Shown piece by piece: positions 8,920 to 17,602 of a DNA stretch of 64,000 nt. Origin of the DNA: Sporolactobacillus kofuensis (lineage in GTDB: Bacteria; Bacillota; Bacilli; Bacillales; Sporolactobacillaceae); the NCBI RefSeq assembly GCF_024125425.1, contig NZ_JAMXWN010000003.1:186001-250000 (forward strand), written 5' to 3'. Within the stretch, counting starts at the first letter, position 1. Every line of letters begins with the position of its first letter. The notes beneath the pieces were generated by a model. It searched no databases and was not told the origin of the DNA. It was given only the letters and a program-made list of their open reading frames with translations. A program made the translations under genes and the position numbers.

Positions 8920-8947
8920 ATTATAGCACTCCATGCGAAAATAGCAA
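8920..8947 (-). promoter_or_regulatory. Promoter of the tyrosine operon
   Basis: -35 TTGCTA (8947-8942), a 16-base spacer and a perfect -10 TATAAT (8925-8920) on the minus strand, placing the transcript start near 8912, about 30 bases before the leader peptide. It lies only 13 bases after the stop of the quinone reductase gene. Confidence 0.8.
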
Positions 8948-8959
8948 CAGAGCAAAAGA

Positions 8960-9832
8960 TCAGTTTTTACTAGAAATTTGCTTTACGATTTGAGCAACTG
9001 CCTCTTTGATTGGGGTCACCGGATGACCGAGCAGTTTTTCAAAATCCTTGCTCTCGACTTCCAGCGTGTTTTCGCGAATACTTTTTTGGATGCCGACAAG
9101 CATCGGAATAAGAAAATCAGGTACACCGGCCTTTTTGACTATATCGGTATATACGTCGTCCTCAACCTGCTGCACGGATACTTCTTTTCCTAATACCTCA
9201 CCAACTACCGAAGCAAGCTCGTCCTGTGTCATTAACTTTCCGGAAAGCTCATAAACTGTCTTTTCATGTCCGTGCCCGGAGAGTACTGCTGCTGCAGCTT
9301 CTGCATAATCTTGTTTCAGTGCCCAGCCCACTTTACCGGTTCCAGCGGAGGTTACCCAAGGCCCTCCTGCCAAGACAGCCTGAATATTGGAAATTTCGTT
9401 TTCCAAATACCAGTTATTGCGGAGAAAAGAATAAGGAATACCTGTCTTTAAAATCGCCTCTTCTGTTGCCTGATGCGTCGAAGCGAAAAGGTTCTTGCTT
9501 TTCTGTGCGTTGACAATGCTTGTATAGGCAATGAATTTCACCTGAGCACGCTCCGCAGCGGCTACCGCATTTTTGTGCTGCTTGGTTCTTGTCTCATTAT
9601 CACCATCCGTAGAAATAATCAGCAGCCTATCAATACCGGAAAATGCAGAATCCAACGTTTCCGGGTGATCAAAATCCCCCTGGCGAACTTCTACGCCGCG
9701 CTCCTGAAATTTGTTTGCTTTCTCAACGTTACGAACGCTGACAACCAGTTGATTTGCCGGTACTCTATTCAATAATGATGTAACAATTTTAGTACCTAAA
9801 TCTCCTGTTGCTCCGGTTACTAATAATTTCAT
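8960..9832 (-). CDS. QorB/NmrA-like NAD(P)H-dependent quinone oxidoreductase
   Basis: A 290-residue atypical SDR of the NmrA/QorB (YtfG) type. It has the N-terminal dinucleotide motif LLVTGATGDLGTK, the VSVRNVEKA strand-loop that selects NADP(H), the acidic turn QGDFDHPETL, YTSIVNA, and PYSFLRNNWYLEN typical of the QorB group. Such proteins reduce quinones or act as redox sensors in the cytoplasm. The start is taken at ATG 9832, nine bases after GGAGG; the ATG at 9841 touches that site. It is monocistronic, with its own promoter and a palindrome some 280 bases upstream, which suggests regulation by a quinone- or stress-sensing HxlR/MarR-type repressor not present in the window. Confidence 0.88.
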   Translation of the reverse strand: MKLLVTGATGDLGTKIVTSLLNRVPANQLVVSVRNVEKANKFQERGVEVRQGDFDHPETLDSAFSGIDRLLIISTDGDNETRTKQHKNAVAAAERAQVKFIAYTSIVNAQKSKNLFASTHQATEEAILKTGIPYSFLRNNWYLENEISNIQAVLAGGPWVTSAGTGKVGWALKQDYAEAAAAVLSGHGHEKTVYELSGKLMTQDELASVVGEVLGKEVSVQQVEDDVYTDIVKKAGVPDFLIPMLVGIQKSIRENTLEVESKDFEKLLGHPVTPIKEAVAQIVKQISSKN

Positions 9833-10114
9833 CAGCCTCATCCTCCATTTCGGTTCATTGACAAAGAACTCATTCGAGCGCTTTACTCGTTAAATTTTTG
9901 GGGTGCATTGGTTTTGCCAACCTTTGCTCCACCAAAACTTAAACCTTTCGAAACCACTTTCCTCAGCATACCCATTATTCTCCGGATGATCACGGAACTT
10001 ATATGGACGAGAAAACCATGAATACAAGGGTTTGAACGGACGACAGTTAGAGAAAGGCTTGATGAAGTAAACGAAAAGGCATACTCATTTTTCATCAATC
10101 CTAGCCCCGTCGCT

Positions 10115-10149
10115 GTAACAATTCTAGTTACAATTGTATCACCTGTCAA
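10115..10149 (-). promoter_or_regulatory. Promoter and overlapping operator for the QorB-like gene
   Basis: Perfect -35 TTGACA (10149-10144), 17-base spacer and -10 TAGAAT (10126-10121). An inverted repeat GTAAC-N7-GTTAC (10115-10131) covers the -10. Its geometry matches operators of HxlR-type redox repressors such as YodB (TTACT-N7-AGTAA type), though the half-site differs. The transcript would have a ~280-base leader (9833-10114) in which I see no convincing gene or riboswitch. Confidence 0.7.
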
Positions 10150-10242
10150 TTGTTCTGCTTTGTTCCCGCTGTTTCAACGATGATACTGCTCTTTTGTCTC
10201 ATGGAGCACCGGAAGCCATTTCCTTAGACAATACAGTTTAGA

Positions 10243-10728
10243 TTAAAAATGCTGAATCAAAAATATGCCTGCAATCATCAGTATGATACCGAAAATACGT
10301 TGTCTGTTTATCGGATGTTTGGGTACCCCAAACCAGCCGAAATGATCAATAATGAGTGCGATGACCATCTGACCACATAATGCTAAAACAACGGTTAAGG
10401 CCGCCCCGATGATTGGTAAAAGAAAGATATTGGAGGTAACAAAAATAACACCAAGCATCCCTCCGATCCAGAGCCACCAAGGACTTCCTGAGATGATCAT
10501 TTTTCCCTTTTCTAAGAGGTTCGTATTGACTAATCGGTGATGCTCAAGAATTAACACAAGAAGTATTAGCGCTAATGTTCCTACTGAGAAAGAGACAAGA
10601 GCGGCTACCAATGGAGATTGGATAGCACTTCTCAGCTCTGAATTAATCGAGGTTTGAATCGGCGACAGCATTCCTGCAACCAGGCCAAGCAACATATATA
10701 TGATTAAATAGGACGATTTGTTTTTCAT
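10243..10728 (-). CDS. DMT-type small transporter (DUF606/YdcZ family), second of a pair
   Basis: A 161-residue integral membrane protein with five hydrophobic segments. It starts with a short charged N-terminus and has the family signature LSPIQTSINSELR after the first helix, PWWLWIGGMLGVIFVTSN in the middle and FGWFG(V)PKHPIN before the last helix. DUF606 proteins are half-size members of the drug/metabolite transporter superfamily that probably pair to form a full carrier. It lies 21 bases after a paralogue, so a heterodimer is likely (inference). Substrate unknown. Expression appears to depend on the TetR-type operator upstream of the first gene. Confidence 0.85.
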   Translation of the reverse strand: MKNKSSYLIIYMLLGLVAGMLSPIQTSINSELRSAIQSPLVAALVSFSVGTLALILLVLILEHHRLVNTNLLEKGKMIISGSPWWLWIGGMLGVIFVTSNIFLLPIIGAALTVVLALCGQMVIALIIDHFGWFGVPKHPINRQRIFGIILMIAGIFLIQHF

Positions 10729-10749
10729 GGAGGAAAACTCCCTTGTTCC

Positions 10750-11199
10750 TTAATATTTTTTTATGACGTAGACGCCAACGAACATAAGCAAAATACCGAT
10801 CATTCGTGGACCATTTAATTCATGAATGGGTATGTGAAACCACCCAAACTGATCAATCGCGATCGCCATGATCATTTGACCAAGCAACGTAACGACAACC
10901 GTTAACGCTGAACCAAGCCGCGGCAGCAAAAGAATGTTAGAGGTTAGATAAAAAACGCCAAGGCAGCCGCCGCCAATGAGCATCCACCAAGGAATAGAAG
11001 TGAGAAGCTCACGATCCGATACACCATATGACCCTGTTAGAAGAGAAACGATGAGCAAGACCAGCGTACCAACCAAGAACGAAATTGCAGATGCTATGTA
11101 TGGAGATTTCACCTGTTGGCCAAGCCGAGAATTAATCGACGTTTGAATGGGGATCGTCATTCCAGATAAAAAACCGGCAATCAACATAAAAAAGATCAT
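10750..11199 (-). CDS. DMT-type small transporter (DUF606/YdcZ family), first of a pair
   Basis: A 149-residue membrane protein clearly paralogous to the next gene: TIPIQTSINSRLGQQ, PWWMLIGGGCLGVFYLTSN and FGWFHIPIHELN match at equivalent positions. It has five hydrophobic segments and no soluble domain. It is preceded by AAAAGGAG about 12 bases from ATG 11199 and by a perfect 24-bp palindrome at 11227-11250. It lies 69 bases after the TetR gene, so the three genes form a regulator-plus-transporter unit. The substrate cannot be told from sequence. Confidence 0.85.
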   Translation of the reverse strand: MIFFMLIAGFLSGMTIPIQTSINSRLGQQVKSPYIASAISFLVGTLVLLIVSLLTGSYGVSDRELLTSIPWWMLIGGGCLGVFYLTSNILLLPRLGSALTVVVTLLGQMIMAIAIDQFGWFHIPIHELNGPRMIGILLMFVGVYVIKKY

Positions 11200-11226
11200 A
11201 ATCGTTTAAGACTCCTTTTCATTTAA

Positions 11227-11250
11227 TTATCGGAATGATCATTCCGATAA
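11227..11250. promoter_or_regulatory. Palindromic operator upstream of the DUF606 pair
   Basis: A perfect 24-bp palindrome with half-site TTATCGGAATGA lies between the TetR gene and its transporter genes. The core GGAAtGATCaTTCC shares GGAA-n-GATC-n-TTCC with the palindrome upstream of the TetR gene, so both are probably bound by that regulator. Confidence 0.8.
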
Positions 11251-11268
11251 AGTGCAAAAAAAATTGGC

Positions 11269-11844
11269 TTACAATAGCGATAATACCTGTTGAATCATCT
11301 CAATAAAATCTTCTTTATTGTGATTGATTTTGGACGTTATATTAATGCTGTGGTGTAAATTAAGGAAAAGAAATGCCCATTTTTTCGAATCAATTGTTGG
11401 ATCGATTTGACCACTTGCTTTTCCCTTTTCCAAGAGGTTCATTAAGGCCTTTTCAATATCCTTAAAGCTTGTTTCTATCGCATCCTGAATAAAAGTGCTC
11501 TGATGATCAAGAGTAGCTGTCGTACTCGTGATTAAGCAGCCATCCGGTGCCTGCTCATCGAAGACACGATCAATATGATTCTGAAAATAGTGCAGGATAC
11601 TCAGTCGAACATCTCTGGAGTCGTTAAGCACCTCGCGTTCTGACTTTCTGGCATCCATATAGTACTGAATCGCTTCAAGAAGTAACTTGTCTTTATTACC
11701 AAACGTCTCATACATACTTGAGCGACTAATGTTCATTTCTTTTAATAAATCGGCAATGCTGGCACCATCGACGCCTTTCCGCCAAAACACAAGCATGGCT
11801 TTCTCAAGTACCTTTTGCCGATCAAAGTCACGAGTTCTTGTCAA
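11269..11844 (-). CDS. TetR-family transcriptional repressor of the DUF606 transporters
   Basis: About 191 residues. The N-terminal helix-turn-helix reads VLEKAMLVFWRKGVDGASI...LLKEMNISRSSMYETFGNKD, the classic TetR DNA-binding domain. The C-terminal helical domain contains FDEQAPDGCLITSTT, as in the YxaF/LmrA-like group with a TetR_C domain. I place the start at TTG 11844, eight bases after GGAG; an upstream in-frame TTG at 11865 lacks a ribosome site. Its promoter carries an operator-like palindrome right after the -10, so negative autoregulation is expected. It likely represses the two downstream small transporters until an inducing compound binds. Confidence 0.9.
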   Translation of the reverse strand: MTRTRDFDRQKVLEKAMLVFWRKGVDGASIADLLKEMNISRSSMYETFGNKDKLLLEAIQYYMDARKSEREVLNDSRDVRLSILHYFQNHIDRVFDEQAPDGCLITSTTATLDHQSTFIQDAIETSFKDIEKALMNLLEKGKASGQIDPTIDSKKWAFLFLNLHHSINITSKINHNKEDFIEMIQQVLSLL

Positions 11845-11874
11845 AGCCCTCACTCCAAAGTTCAACCATTTATT

Positions 11875-11922
11875 GGAACGATCGTTCCTTTATAATATAA
11901 ATTTATCTCGGCTTTATGTCAA
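11875..11922 (-). promoter_or_regulatory. Promoter with operator for the TetR gene
   Basis: Perfect -35 TTGACA (11922-11917), 17-base spacer, -10 TATATT (11899-11894), then the palindrome GGAACGATCGTTCC (11875-11888) over the likely start site. The palindrome core is shared with the site at 11227-11250. Confidence 0.8.
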
Positions 11923-12132
11923 TAAATCACTGAAATAAAAGAACCCCACTTACTTATGATGCGGATTTTTCGCAACTACATGAGGTCTAAAACGATTTAT
12001 AAGGTTCATTTGCGGCTCTAACTGTCTAATCACCCACTTGCCACTAATGGATGGTTTGTTCTCTGGTTGCATATAGCTGACTGCCAAAAAGGATGTTAAA
12101 ATAGATGAAATGCATCAAGAAGGAGCACAAGC

Positions 12133-13485
12133 ATGCAACAAAAACGATCATTTTCTACCTATGCCATCATTGGCACGATGCTGTTCGGAATGTTCTTTGG
12201 TGCAGGAAATTTAATTTTTCCGATCCAAATGGGACAGCTCGCAGGCACGAATTTTTGGCCGGCATTATTCGGCTTTCTCATCACCGCAATCGGATTGCCA
12301 TTTATGGGGATTTTAGCGTTTGGTTTATCCGGGAGTAGTGGATTGCGTCATTTAGCCAGTCGGGTCCATCCTCTATTTGGCGTCGTCTTCGCCATGGCTC
12401 TTTACTTAACGATTGGACCACTTTTTGCAATACCACGGACAGCAACGGTTCCTTTCGTCGTTGGTTTTGAGCCGTATATCAATCCAGACCATATCCGTAT
12501 ATATCTCGGGCTCTTTAGCTTTGAGTTTTTTGCAGTTGTCTATTATTTATCGTTAAATCCGGCAAAAATTATCGACTATATCGGCAAATATTTAACCCCT
12601 GCGTTTTTAGTGTTTTTATTCCTCTTAATTTTTATTACCCTCGTCAAACCGATGGGCCACTTTGGTAAACCAACGGGTGACTACAGCCACTTGGCTTTTA
12701 TCACGGGCTTTGAAGAAGGTTATAACACGATGGATGCACTTGCATCACTTGCATTCGGTATTGTTGTCATACAGGCGATTAAGAGACAAGGCATCACTAA
12801 TCCGAAGGAGATCGCGAAAGCCACTTGGAAATCAGGTGTTTTCGCCATGGTACTGATGATGCTGATCTATGGACTGATTACCTATATGGGCGGATCGAGT
12901 GTATCGGCGATCGGAACATACGATAATGGGGGTTTAATCTTTGCTGCAGTGGCGAAACATTATTTCGGATCATTCGGCTCCATTTTATTGGCAATTATTA
13001 TCGTTCTCGCCTGTTTAAAAACGAGCATCGGACTGATTACGTCATGCAGCGAATTTTTTAATCGTACATTTCCAAAAGTGAGCTATAAATTGTTTGTTTT
13101 GGTACTATGCCTCACGTCGTTTGTGATTGCCAACTTCGGTCTAAATAATATCATTCACTATGCAGTACCCGTATTAATGTTACTGTACCCTTTGGCCATT
13201 GTTTTGATCTTATTGACCCTTTGTTCACCTTTATTCCGACATAAACAAAGTGTTTACGCAGCCACAATGTTCTTCACTTTTTGCGTGAGCTTGTTGGACG
13301 GGTATAGCAGTTTAGTCAACAGTTTACCCGGCGCGTCTCTCACTTTGTTTGAATCCATTAGATCATTCTACATGGATTATTTACCCCTTTACCGTATTGG
13401 GCTTGGCTGGATTTTACCAGCGCTTATTGGTGCATTTATCGGTAGTTTATGGCCGATGCGTACTCCAAAAAATGCTGTTCACTAA
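12133..13485 (+). CDS. brnQ: Branched-chain amino acid:cation symporter (LIVCS family)
   Basis: A 450-residue membrane protein with about 12 hydrophobic segments. It opens with the family hallmark GTMLFGMFFGAGNLIFP and contains TIGPLFAIPRTATVPF and EGYNTMDALASLAFG, all diagnostic of BrnQ carriers that import Leu, Ile and Val with Na+ or H+. The ribosome site AGAAGGAGC sits seven bases before ATG 12133. It stands alone between divergent neighbours. The 200-base upstream region shows a possible -10 TAAAAT near 12099 but no leader peptide or T-box that I can recognise. Confidence 0.95.
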   Translation: MQQKRSFSTYAIIGTMLFGMFFGAGNLIFPIQMGQLAGTNFWPALFGFLITAIGLPFMGILAFGLSGSSGLRHLASRVHPLFGVVFAMALYLTIGPLFAIPRTATVPFVVGFEPYINPDHIRIYLGLFSFEFFAVVYYLSLNPAKIIDYIGKYLTPAFLVFLFLLIFITLVKPMGHFGKPTGDYSHLAFITGFEEGYNTMDALASLAFGIVVIQAIKRQGITNPKEIAKATWKSGVFAMVLMMLIYGLITYMGGSSVSAIGTYDNGGLIFAAVAKHYFGSFGSILLAIIIVLACLKTSIGLITSCSEFFNRTFPKVSYKLFVLVLCLTSFVIANFGLNNIIHYAVPVLMLLYPLAIVLILLTLCSPLFRHKQSVYAATMFFTFCVSLLDGYSSLVNSLPGASLTLFESIRSFYMDYLPLYRIGLGWILPALIGAFIGSLWPMRTPKNAVH

Positions 13486-13672
13486 ATTTAGTTGGCGTAT
13501 TTGATAAATTATTTGGCCTTTGCCCATTGATTCTACGATTACTGCTTGGTTATGCAATAATAGTAGTAAATGATGCCCATCACTGCCTGAAGAACACATG
13601 GGGAACAATTGAGTATTTGGTGAACTGTGGATTTCTGATGTAAAAAAATAAAAAGTTAAATGAGGGATGGAA

Positions 13673-14137
13673 TTGTCCTATATCGTTGATTTTAAAAATG
13701 TGTCTACGGTTGGTTTAGAGTCTTCGCCTGTGGCAGACACGCTTGCCGGTTTACGTGCTCATGAAGCCCGTTATTTTATGAACAAATACAAGCATGAATT
13801 TACGGTTGTGCCAGCCAGTGAAAGCCAGGAAACGCTTGATTATGTGAACCGGATTTTGAAAGAAGAACGTGCTCTTGAATTTGCGGCCAAGCCTTTAGAA
13901 ACGTCACGTTTCCAAGTAGAAAATATCAAATTTGCCTACGTCATTTATGAGGATGGGCTTGAGGTTAACGTCATGTACACGATCGATAACCCTAAGAAGC
14001 GCGCTGTTGGTTTTAAGCTTTCAGAGGGGATGGAGGTACCGAAGGAGTTAGTAGAAAAGTTTAAGTTTGCTCGGCAGAAGTCAAAACTCGCTGGAACCAT
14101 TCGGGGCTCGTTTTTTGTCATTAAGGGAGAATATTAA
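13673..14137 (+). CDS. Conserved hypothetical protein, function unknown
   Basis: About 154 residues, soluble, with no signal peptide or membrane helix. I do not recognise the family. Visible features are an acidic, alternating alpha/beta composition with SSPVADTLAGLRAHEARYF, a central basic/acidic helix YVNRILKEERALEFAAKPLE and a C-terminal SKLAGTIRGSFFVIKG. The start is probably TTG 13673, because GAGGG at 13662-13666 abuts the ATG at 13667 but is well spaced from the TTG. It lies ~190 bases after brnQ with no terminator in between, so it may be co-transcribed, and a strong terminator follows. Confidence 0.7.
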   Translation: MSYIVDFKNVSTVGLESSPVADTLAGLRAHEARYFMNKYKHEFTVVPASESQETLDYVNRILKEERALEFAAKPLETSRFQVENIKFAYVIYEDGLEVNVMYTIDNPKKRAVGFKLSEGMEVPKELVEKFKFARQKSKLAGTIRGSFFVIKGEY

Positions 14138-14195
14138 TCAAGCAAAAGGGCAAAAACAGCCACACGAAGTGTACATCAAGACATTCAAAGAACAA

Positions 14196-14288
14196 AACAG
14201 CACCTTTCTGTGATTTGAACCCCCAAAGTTGGCCTTTCGTTGTCCAACTTCGGGGGTTCAGTTCAGGGTGCTGTTACTTTTTTTGCAA
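14196..14288. terminator. Nested bidirectional terminator
   Basis: Outer stem AACAGCACC (14196-14204) / GGTGCTGTT (14267-14275) encloses an inner stem GAACCCCC(A)AAGTTGG (14217-14232) / CCAACTTCGGGGGTTC (14244-14259). ACTTTTTTTT follows on the plus strand. It separates two convergent genes and may serve both. Confidence 0.85.
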
Positions 14289-14342
14289 TAATCCTTATAT
14301 GCTGAAGGTATGGTTTACCATGCCAAGCATAAAAGTAACTAC

Positions 14343-17300
14343 TTAGGGCTTTTCAAACTCTTTTTTCATAATATAATAGGTCTGCTTCAGACGTTCACTG
14401 TATTGTGGCGTATTCCATGGCTTCCAGCGATACATTTGCGTTTGTTTTATGCTCAGTTTATTCTTTGATAATTTTGGAAAACTGTTGATCACTGATGAGG
14501 CACGTAAATTTAAAGGATTTCCATTCTTCAATGGCTTATTGAGAAGCAGAGCGCCAATCTTTATCCCCTTAATTTTTTCACCCTTTGCCAATCCTGTTTG
14601 CCACATATCACCCATGATTTCCAGTTGACTGGGATCTCTAAAATTAAGCATCAGCCAGGGTATCCGAATCTCAATAATTCCATTAGAGCGATTTATATAG
14701 TAATCGGACAAGGAATTGTAGTTTTTACTGTCCGGATTTCCGTTTCCAAACGTCAATTTTCCAGTCTCATAGGCCAACACATTTTTTCCTGATTTCAAAT
14801 CAACTTTGTTAAGAACGAGTTTTTCCGGATTAAAAATACCTGTATTAGCTTTCCCGCCGTACGGCTGTTTCTTCATCAAATTCAAGCGGCTGTATTGATA
14901 ATACGTCACGTCGTAGTAACTATCGACCAGGATCCGGGAATTATTTTTTTTATCTAGATAGAGAACAAATTCGCTACCGCCCGGGTAATCAACAGTACCC
15001 ATTTTTTGATTTCCGGCATTGTTTCGCGTATCAAAATAAATGAGGATCGGATTGTCTCCCTTTTTGGCAGAAGTCTTTTCAAGACCGTTTACTTTAAATT
15101 TCAAATAGAGATAGCGCTCATCATGATCCGCTTGCATATTAACAAGTTGAGGTCCTGATGTTTTCTGAGCTTTCTGCCGGTATAGGAACGGTGAATGTTT
15201 CCAATCAGAATCCTGCCCATCAACTTTTATTTTAAGTCGGTCAAAGCTTAGCATTCCGAATTGCTGTTCACTCGTTTGTGCATTTGACCAAAACGGACGA
15301 CGGTTAGGATCGTCGTAATCCATCGTGTTCCAGGTGCGTTTGAACCACTCATCTTGCCAGGAAAAAATTAATCCGCCGAGCAGCTTTTCAGCCTTTATAT
15401 CCTGAAAAAGCGAGGCATCAACCTTCCCTTGTTGTTCCTCTGATAATTGACCCTGATTCATACCAAATGGATTATTATGTGTTTTTCCTCTCGAACTGGG
15501 TACCCCGAACTCAGCCACCAAGATAGGTAAATGCTGGGCGTTATCCAATTCCTTAAGATAGCCGGCATAATTGTCCTTTTGACCTCGACTATTTTTGAAA
15601 TTCAGATATTTTTTCTCAAGGTTGAGTGAATCCGGATAATACGGATAGATGTGATAGGATGCAAATTCGCCTGCCGGCATATTCTTATTAAGATAAATAT
15701 GGTCCGGATTCACACTCACTTCGTCTTCTTTTGGAAGAGGTTCGCCAGGATGTTTGAGTAGGTCGGTAGTTACCCAGTTCGTAAAACTGATTGGGCGCAT
15801 CACATGGTAGTGCGTTTGCTCGTATTTAATGGTTGAATCCATCATCCCTGCTAGCCATGATTCAAACGGATTTGCTCCTTTTGTATAAACAAAATTTCCT
15901 CTATATTGTGGATCGTTTTTATGCAATGCATTGGTGTGCATCACCATATCGGGATCCCACTCAATTCCGATAATCCAGCCGATGACATATTTGGAAATAT
16001 CAGCAGAATAGATACCACTGGCGTTCCCGGGTACATAGGGCACGTGTGCATTTCCGTGAATCACGTCAATCTGCTGTTTGATTGCCTTTCGGAATGCTGA
16101 CGACACACCCCTGTTATAGGCATCGTTTGCCTTAATCATGTCGGGCTCGTTAACCCAAACACCTTGAAACAGATAGATTGGGTTTTTTGAGTGTTTTTTA
16201 TTGTATTGATAAAGTGCCCGATAAAATCCGGGTGGGTTCAGCGTATAAACGCGAATTGTATTCGCATGCATTTTCCCGATTTCCGTCAGCCAACGGTAAT
16301 ATTCATCTTGTGTTATGGCCGTTTCCCCGGGAAACTTTCCAGGTTTGCTGATTCCTATATTGACACCCTTAATCTTAATCTTTTTCCACTTTCCATTTTG
16401 AAGAACAGAAAAAGACCGTTGATTAACTTTTGCGTAATAAGGCTTTGTTTGTATGTGCTTTGCTTGCTTAAGCTTCGATTGCTTAAGCTTTGTTTGTTGT
16501 ACGTGGACCTTTTGTCTGTCTTTCAAAATTGTCGTCATTAATGGAACATATGTTTTCCAGAAGAAAGCGTCTGTATCTCCTCTGCTCCCGGATGCAAACC
16601 AGCGACGCATTGTCGGAATCCCTTCATACTGATGAAGAAACAGCGATTGGCCGGAATCAACATAATCACCGGCAAAATAATAGTTTCTGCTTTGATTATA
16701 TGTTTGCATGGTAATCGCAGGAAATGAACGTGGAATTTCATTTTTTTGCAAAAGTTCTTTCCCGCTGGATGTTAATTTCCATTGGTAGGTTGCCAACTCT
16801 TCGGCACCGTTTGTATTTAGAATATCAAACCAATAATTGTAATTAGGCGATTGTTTCAAATGAAAAATATTTTTTCCCTCAGAAGTAAAGGAGACCTGTA
16901 TGCCTTGGCCTTTGACTTGTTTGTTCTGCTGCAAGACAAGAATATCCCCGTTCTCTTTTGAGAGGACAAATCCTGACCCTTTAAAGGTCCATTTTTTCCC
17001 GTATTTATTTTTGTAATCTCGGGGCACCCATGACGGCAGATCCGGATTATTTTTGGCCTGGAGATTAGGAAAATATCGGCCAATCCATCCAGTCCAATGA
17101 ATCCCAAATAATCCTTCCATACCTGCACGCGTTTTTGCTGAGGTTGGACTTTGTAATGTGTTATATTCAGCAATCACTGTGGCATGATTCTTTTTTATTT
17201 GCTGATCGATCCATGATAGTTCTTTAGATGTGGTTCCCCCGTAAATGGGCTTCTGGTAGCGCTCTTCTTGGTGACGGTATACGCCATAGGTATCGGCTAA

Positions 17301-17597
17301 ATAGATCAGATCAGCCTTTTGTTTCTCATTTTCGAGTGGAACGATTTTCGAGCCACGTTTCTTCTCGGGGTGATAGCCCGCATAGTCTACTACTGAATAG
17401 TCCTTAGCACTCGTAGTCGGGACGATTTTTAAATAATTTAATAACCAAGTTAAAGATTGATGTTCACGATAATTAACGGTCGGCACAGTCTTGTCCAAGA
17501 TGACGACATTTAGTGGCGTGACCGGTTTGAAATACCAGATGATCGCCGGGATGAGCGGAATCAAGAGCAAGGTAGAAATTAAGAGCCATTTTTTCAT
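14343..17597 (-). CDS. Membrane-anchored clan GH-A-like glycosidase with C-terminal CBM9-like domain
   Basis: A 1084-residue protein. A single N-terminal hydrophobic anchor (residues ~4-23) points a large extracytoplasmic part outward. The middle (about 410-770) looks like a retaining TIM-barrel glycoside hydrolase: ANTIRVYTLNPPGFY, then IGIEWDPD (candidate acid/base Glu546) and ILVAEFGVPSS (candidate nucleophile Glu696). A Lys/Gln-rich linker precedes it, and residues ~785-1050 resemble a CBM9/DOMON beta-sandwich (VDGQDSDW...). The exact GH family is not recognised. The start is ATG 17597 with AGGTGA six bases upstream, which includes the stop codon of the glycosyltransferase. It is the last gene of a four-gene operon, so it probably trims, cleaves or releases the polymer made by the upstream synthase (inference). 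Confidence 0.75.
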   Translation of the reverse strand: MKKWLLISTLLLIPLIPAIIWYFKPVTPLNVVILDKTVPTVNYREHQSLTWLLNYLKIVPTTSAKDYSVVDYAGYHPEKKRGSKIVPLENEKQKADLIYLADTYGVYRHQEERYQKPIYGGTTSKELSWIDQQIKKNHATVIAEYNTLQSPTSAKTRAGMEGLFGIHWTGWIGRYFPNLQAKNNPDLPSWVPRDYKNKYGKKWTFKGSGFVLSKENGDILVLQQNKQVKGQGIQVSFTSEGKNIFHLKQSPNYNYWFDILNTNGAEELATYQWKLTSSGKELLQKNEIPRSFPAITMQTYNQSRNYYFAGDYVDSGQSLFLHQYEGIPTMRRWFASGSRGDTDAFFWKTYVPLMTTILKDRQKVHVQQTKLKQSKLKQAKHIQTKPYYAKVNQRSFSVLQNGKWKKIKIKGVNIGISKPGKFPGETAITQDEYYRWLTEIGKMHANTIRVYTLNPPGFYRALYQYNKKHSKNPIYLFQGVWVNEPDMIKANDAYNRGVSSAFRKAIKQQIDVIHGNAHVPYVPGNASGIYSADISKYVIGWIIGIEWDPDMVMHTNALHKNDPQYRGNFVYTKGANPFESWLAGMMDSTIKYEQTHYHVMRPISFTNWVTTDLLKHPGEPLPKEDEVSVNPDHIYLNKNMPAGEFASYHIYPYYPDSLNLEKKYLNFKNSRGQKDNYAGYLKELDNAQHLPILVAEFGVPSSRGKTHNNPFGMNQGQLSEEQQGKVDASLFQDIKAEKLLGGLIFSWQDEWFKRTWNTMDYDDPNRRPFWSNAQTSEQQFGMLSFDRLKIKVDGQDSDWKHSPFLYRQKAQKTSGPQLVNMQADHDERYLYLKFKVNGLEKTSAKKGDNPILIYFDTRNNAGNQKMGTVDYPGGSEFVLYLDKKNNSRILVDSYYDVTYYQYSRLNLMKKQPYGGKANTGIFNPEKLVLNKVDLKSGKNVLAYETGKLTFGNGNPDSKNYNSLSDYYINRSNGIIEIRIPWLMLNFRDPSQLEIMGDMWQTGLAKGEKIKGIKIGALLLNKPLKNGNPLNLRASSVINSFPKLSKNKLSIKQTQMYRWKPWNTPQYSERLKQTYYIMKKEFEKP

Positions 17598-17602
17598 ATT
17601 TT

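Noticed and set aside
9883-10149. 88-codon minus-strand frame upstream of the QorB gene
   Set aside because: It begins inside the -35 element of a strong promoter and would start before the transcript does; no family resemblance.
16321-16340. GTTTCCCCGGGAAAC, close to the Noc-binding palindrome ATTTCCCGGGAAAT
   Set aside because: It has one extra central base and lies inside a coding region with no other copies; not sufficient for a Noc site.
16440-16505. Short direct repeats (TTGCTTAAGCTT) in the glycosidase gene
   Set aside because: They encode a Lys/Leu/Gln-rich linker in frame; an ordinary low-complexity linker rather than a mobile or regulatory repeat.
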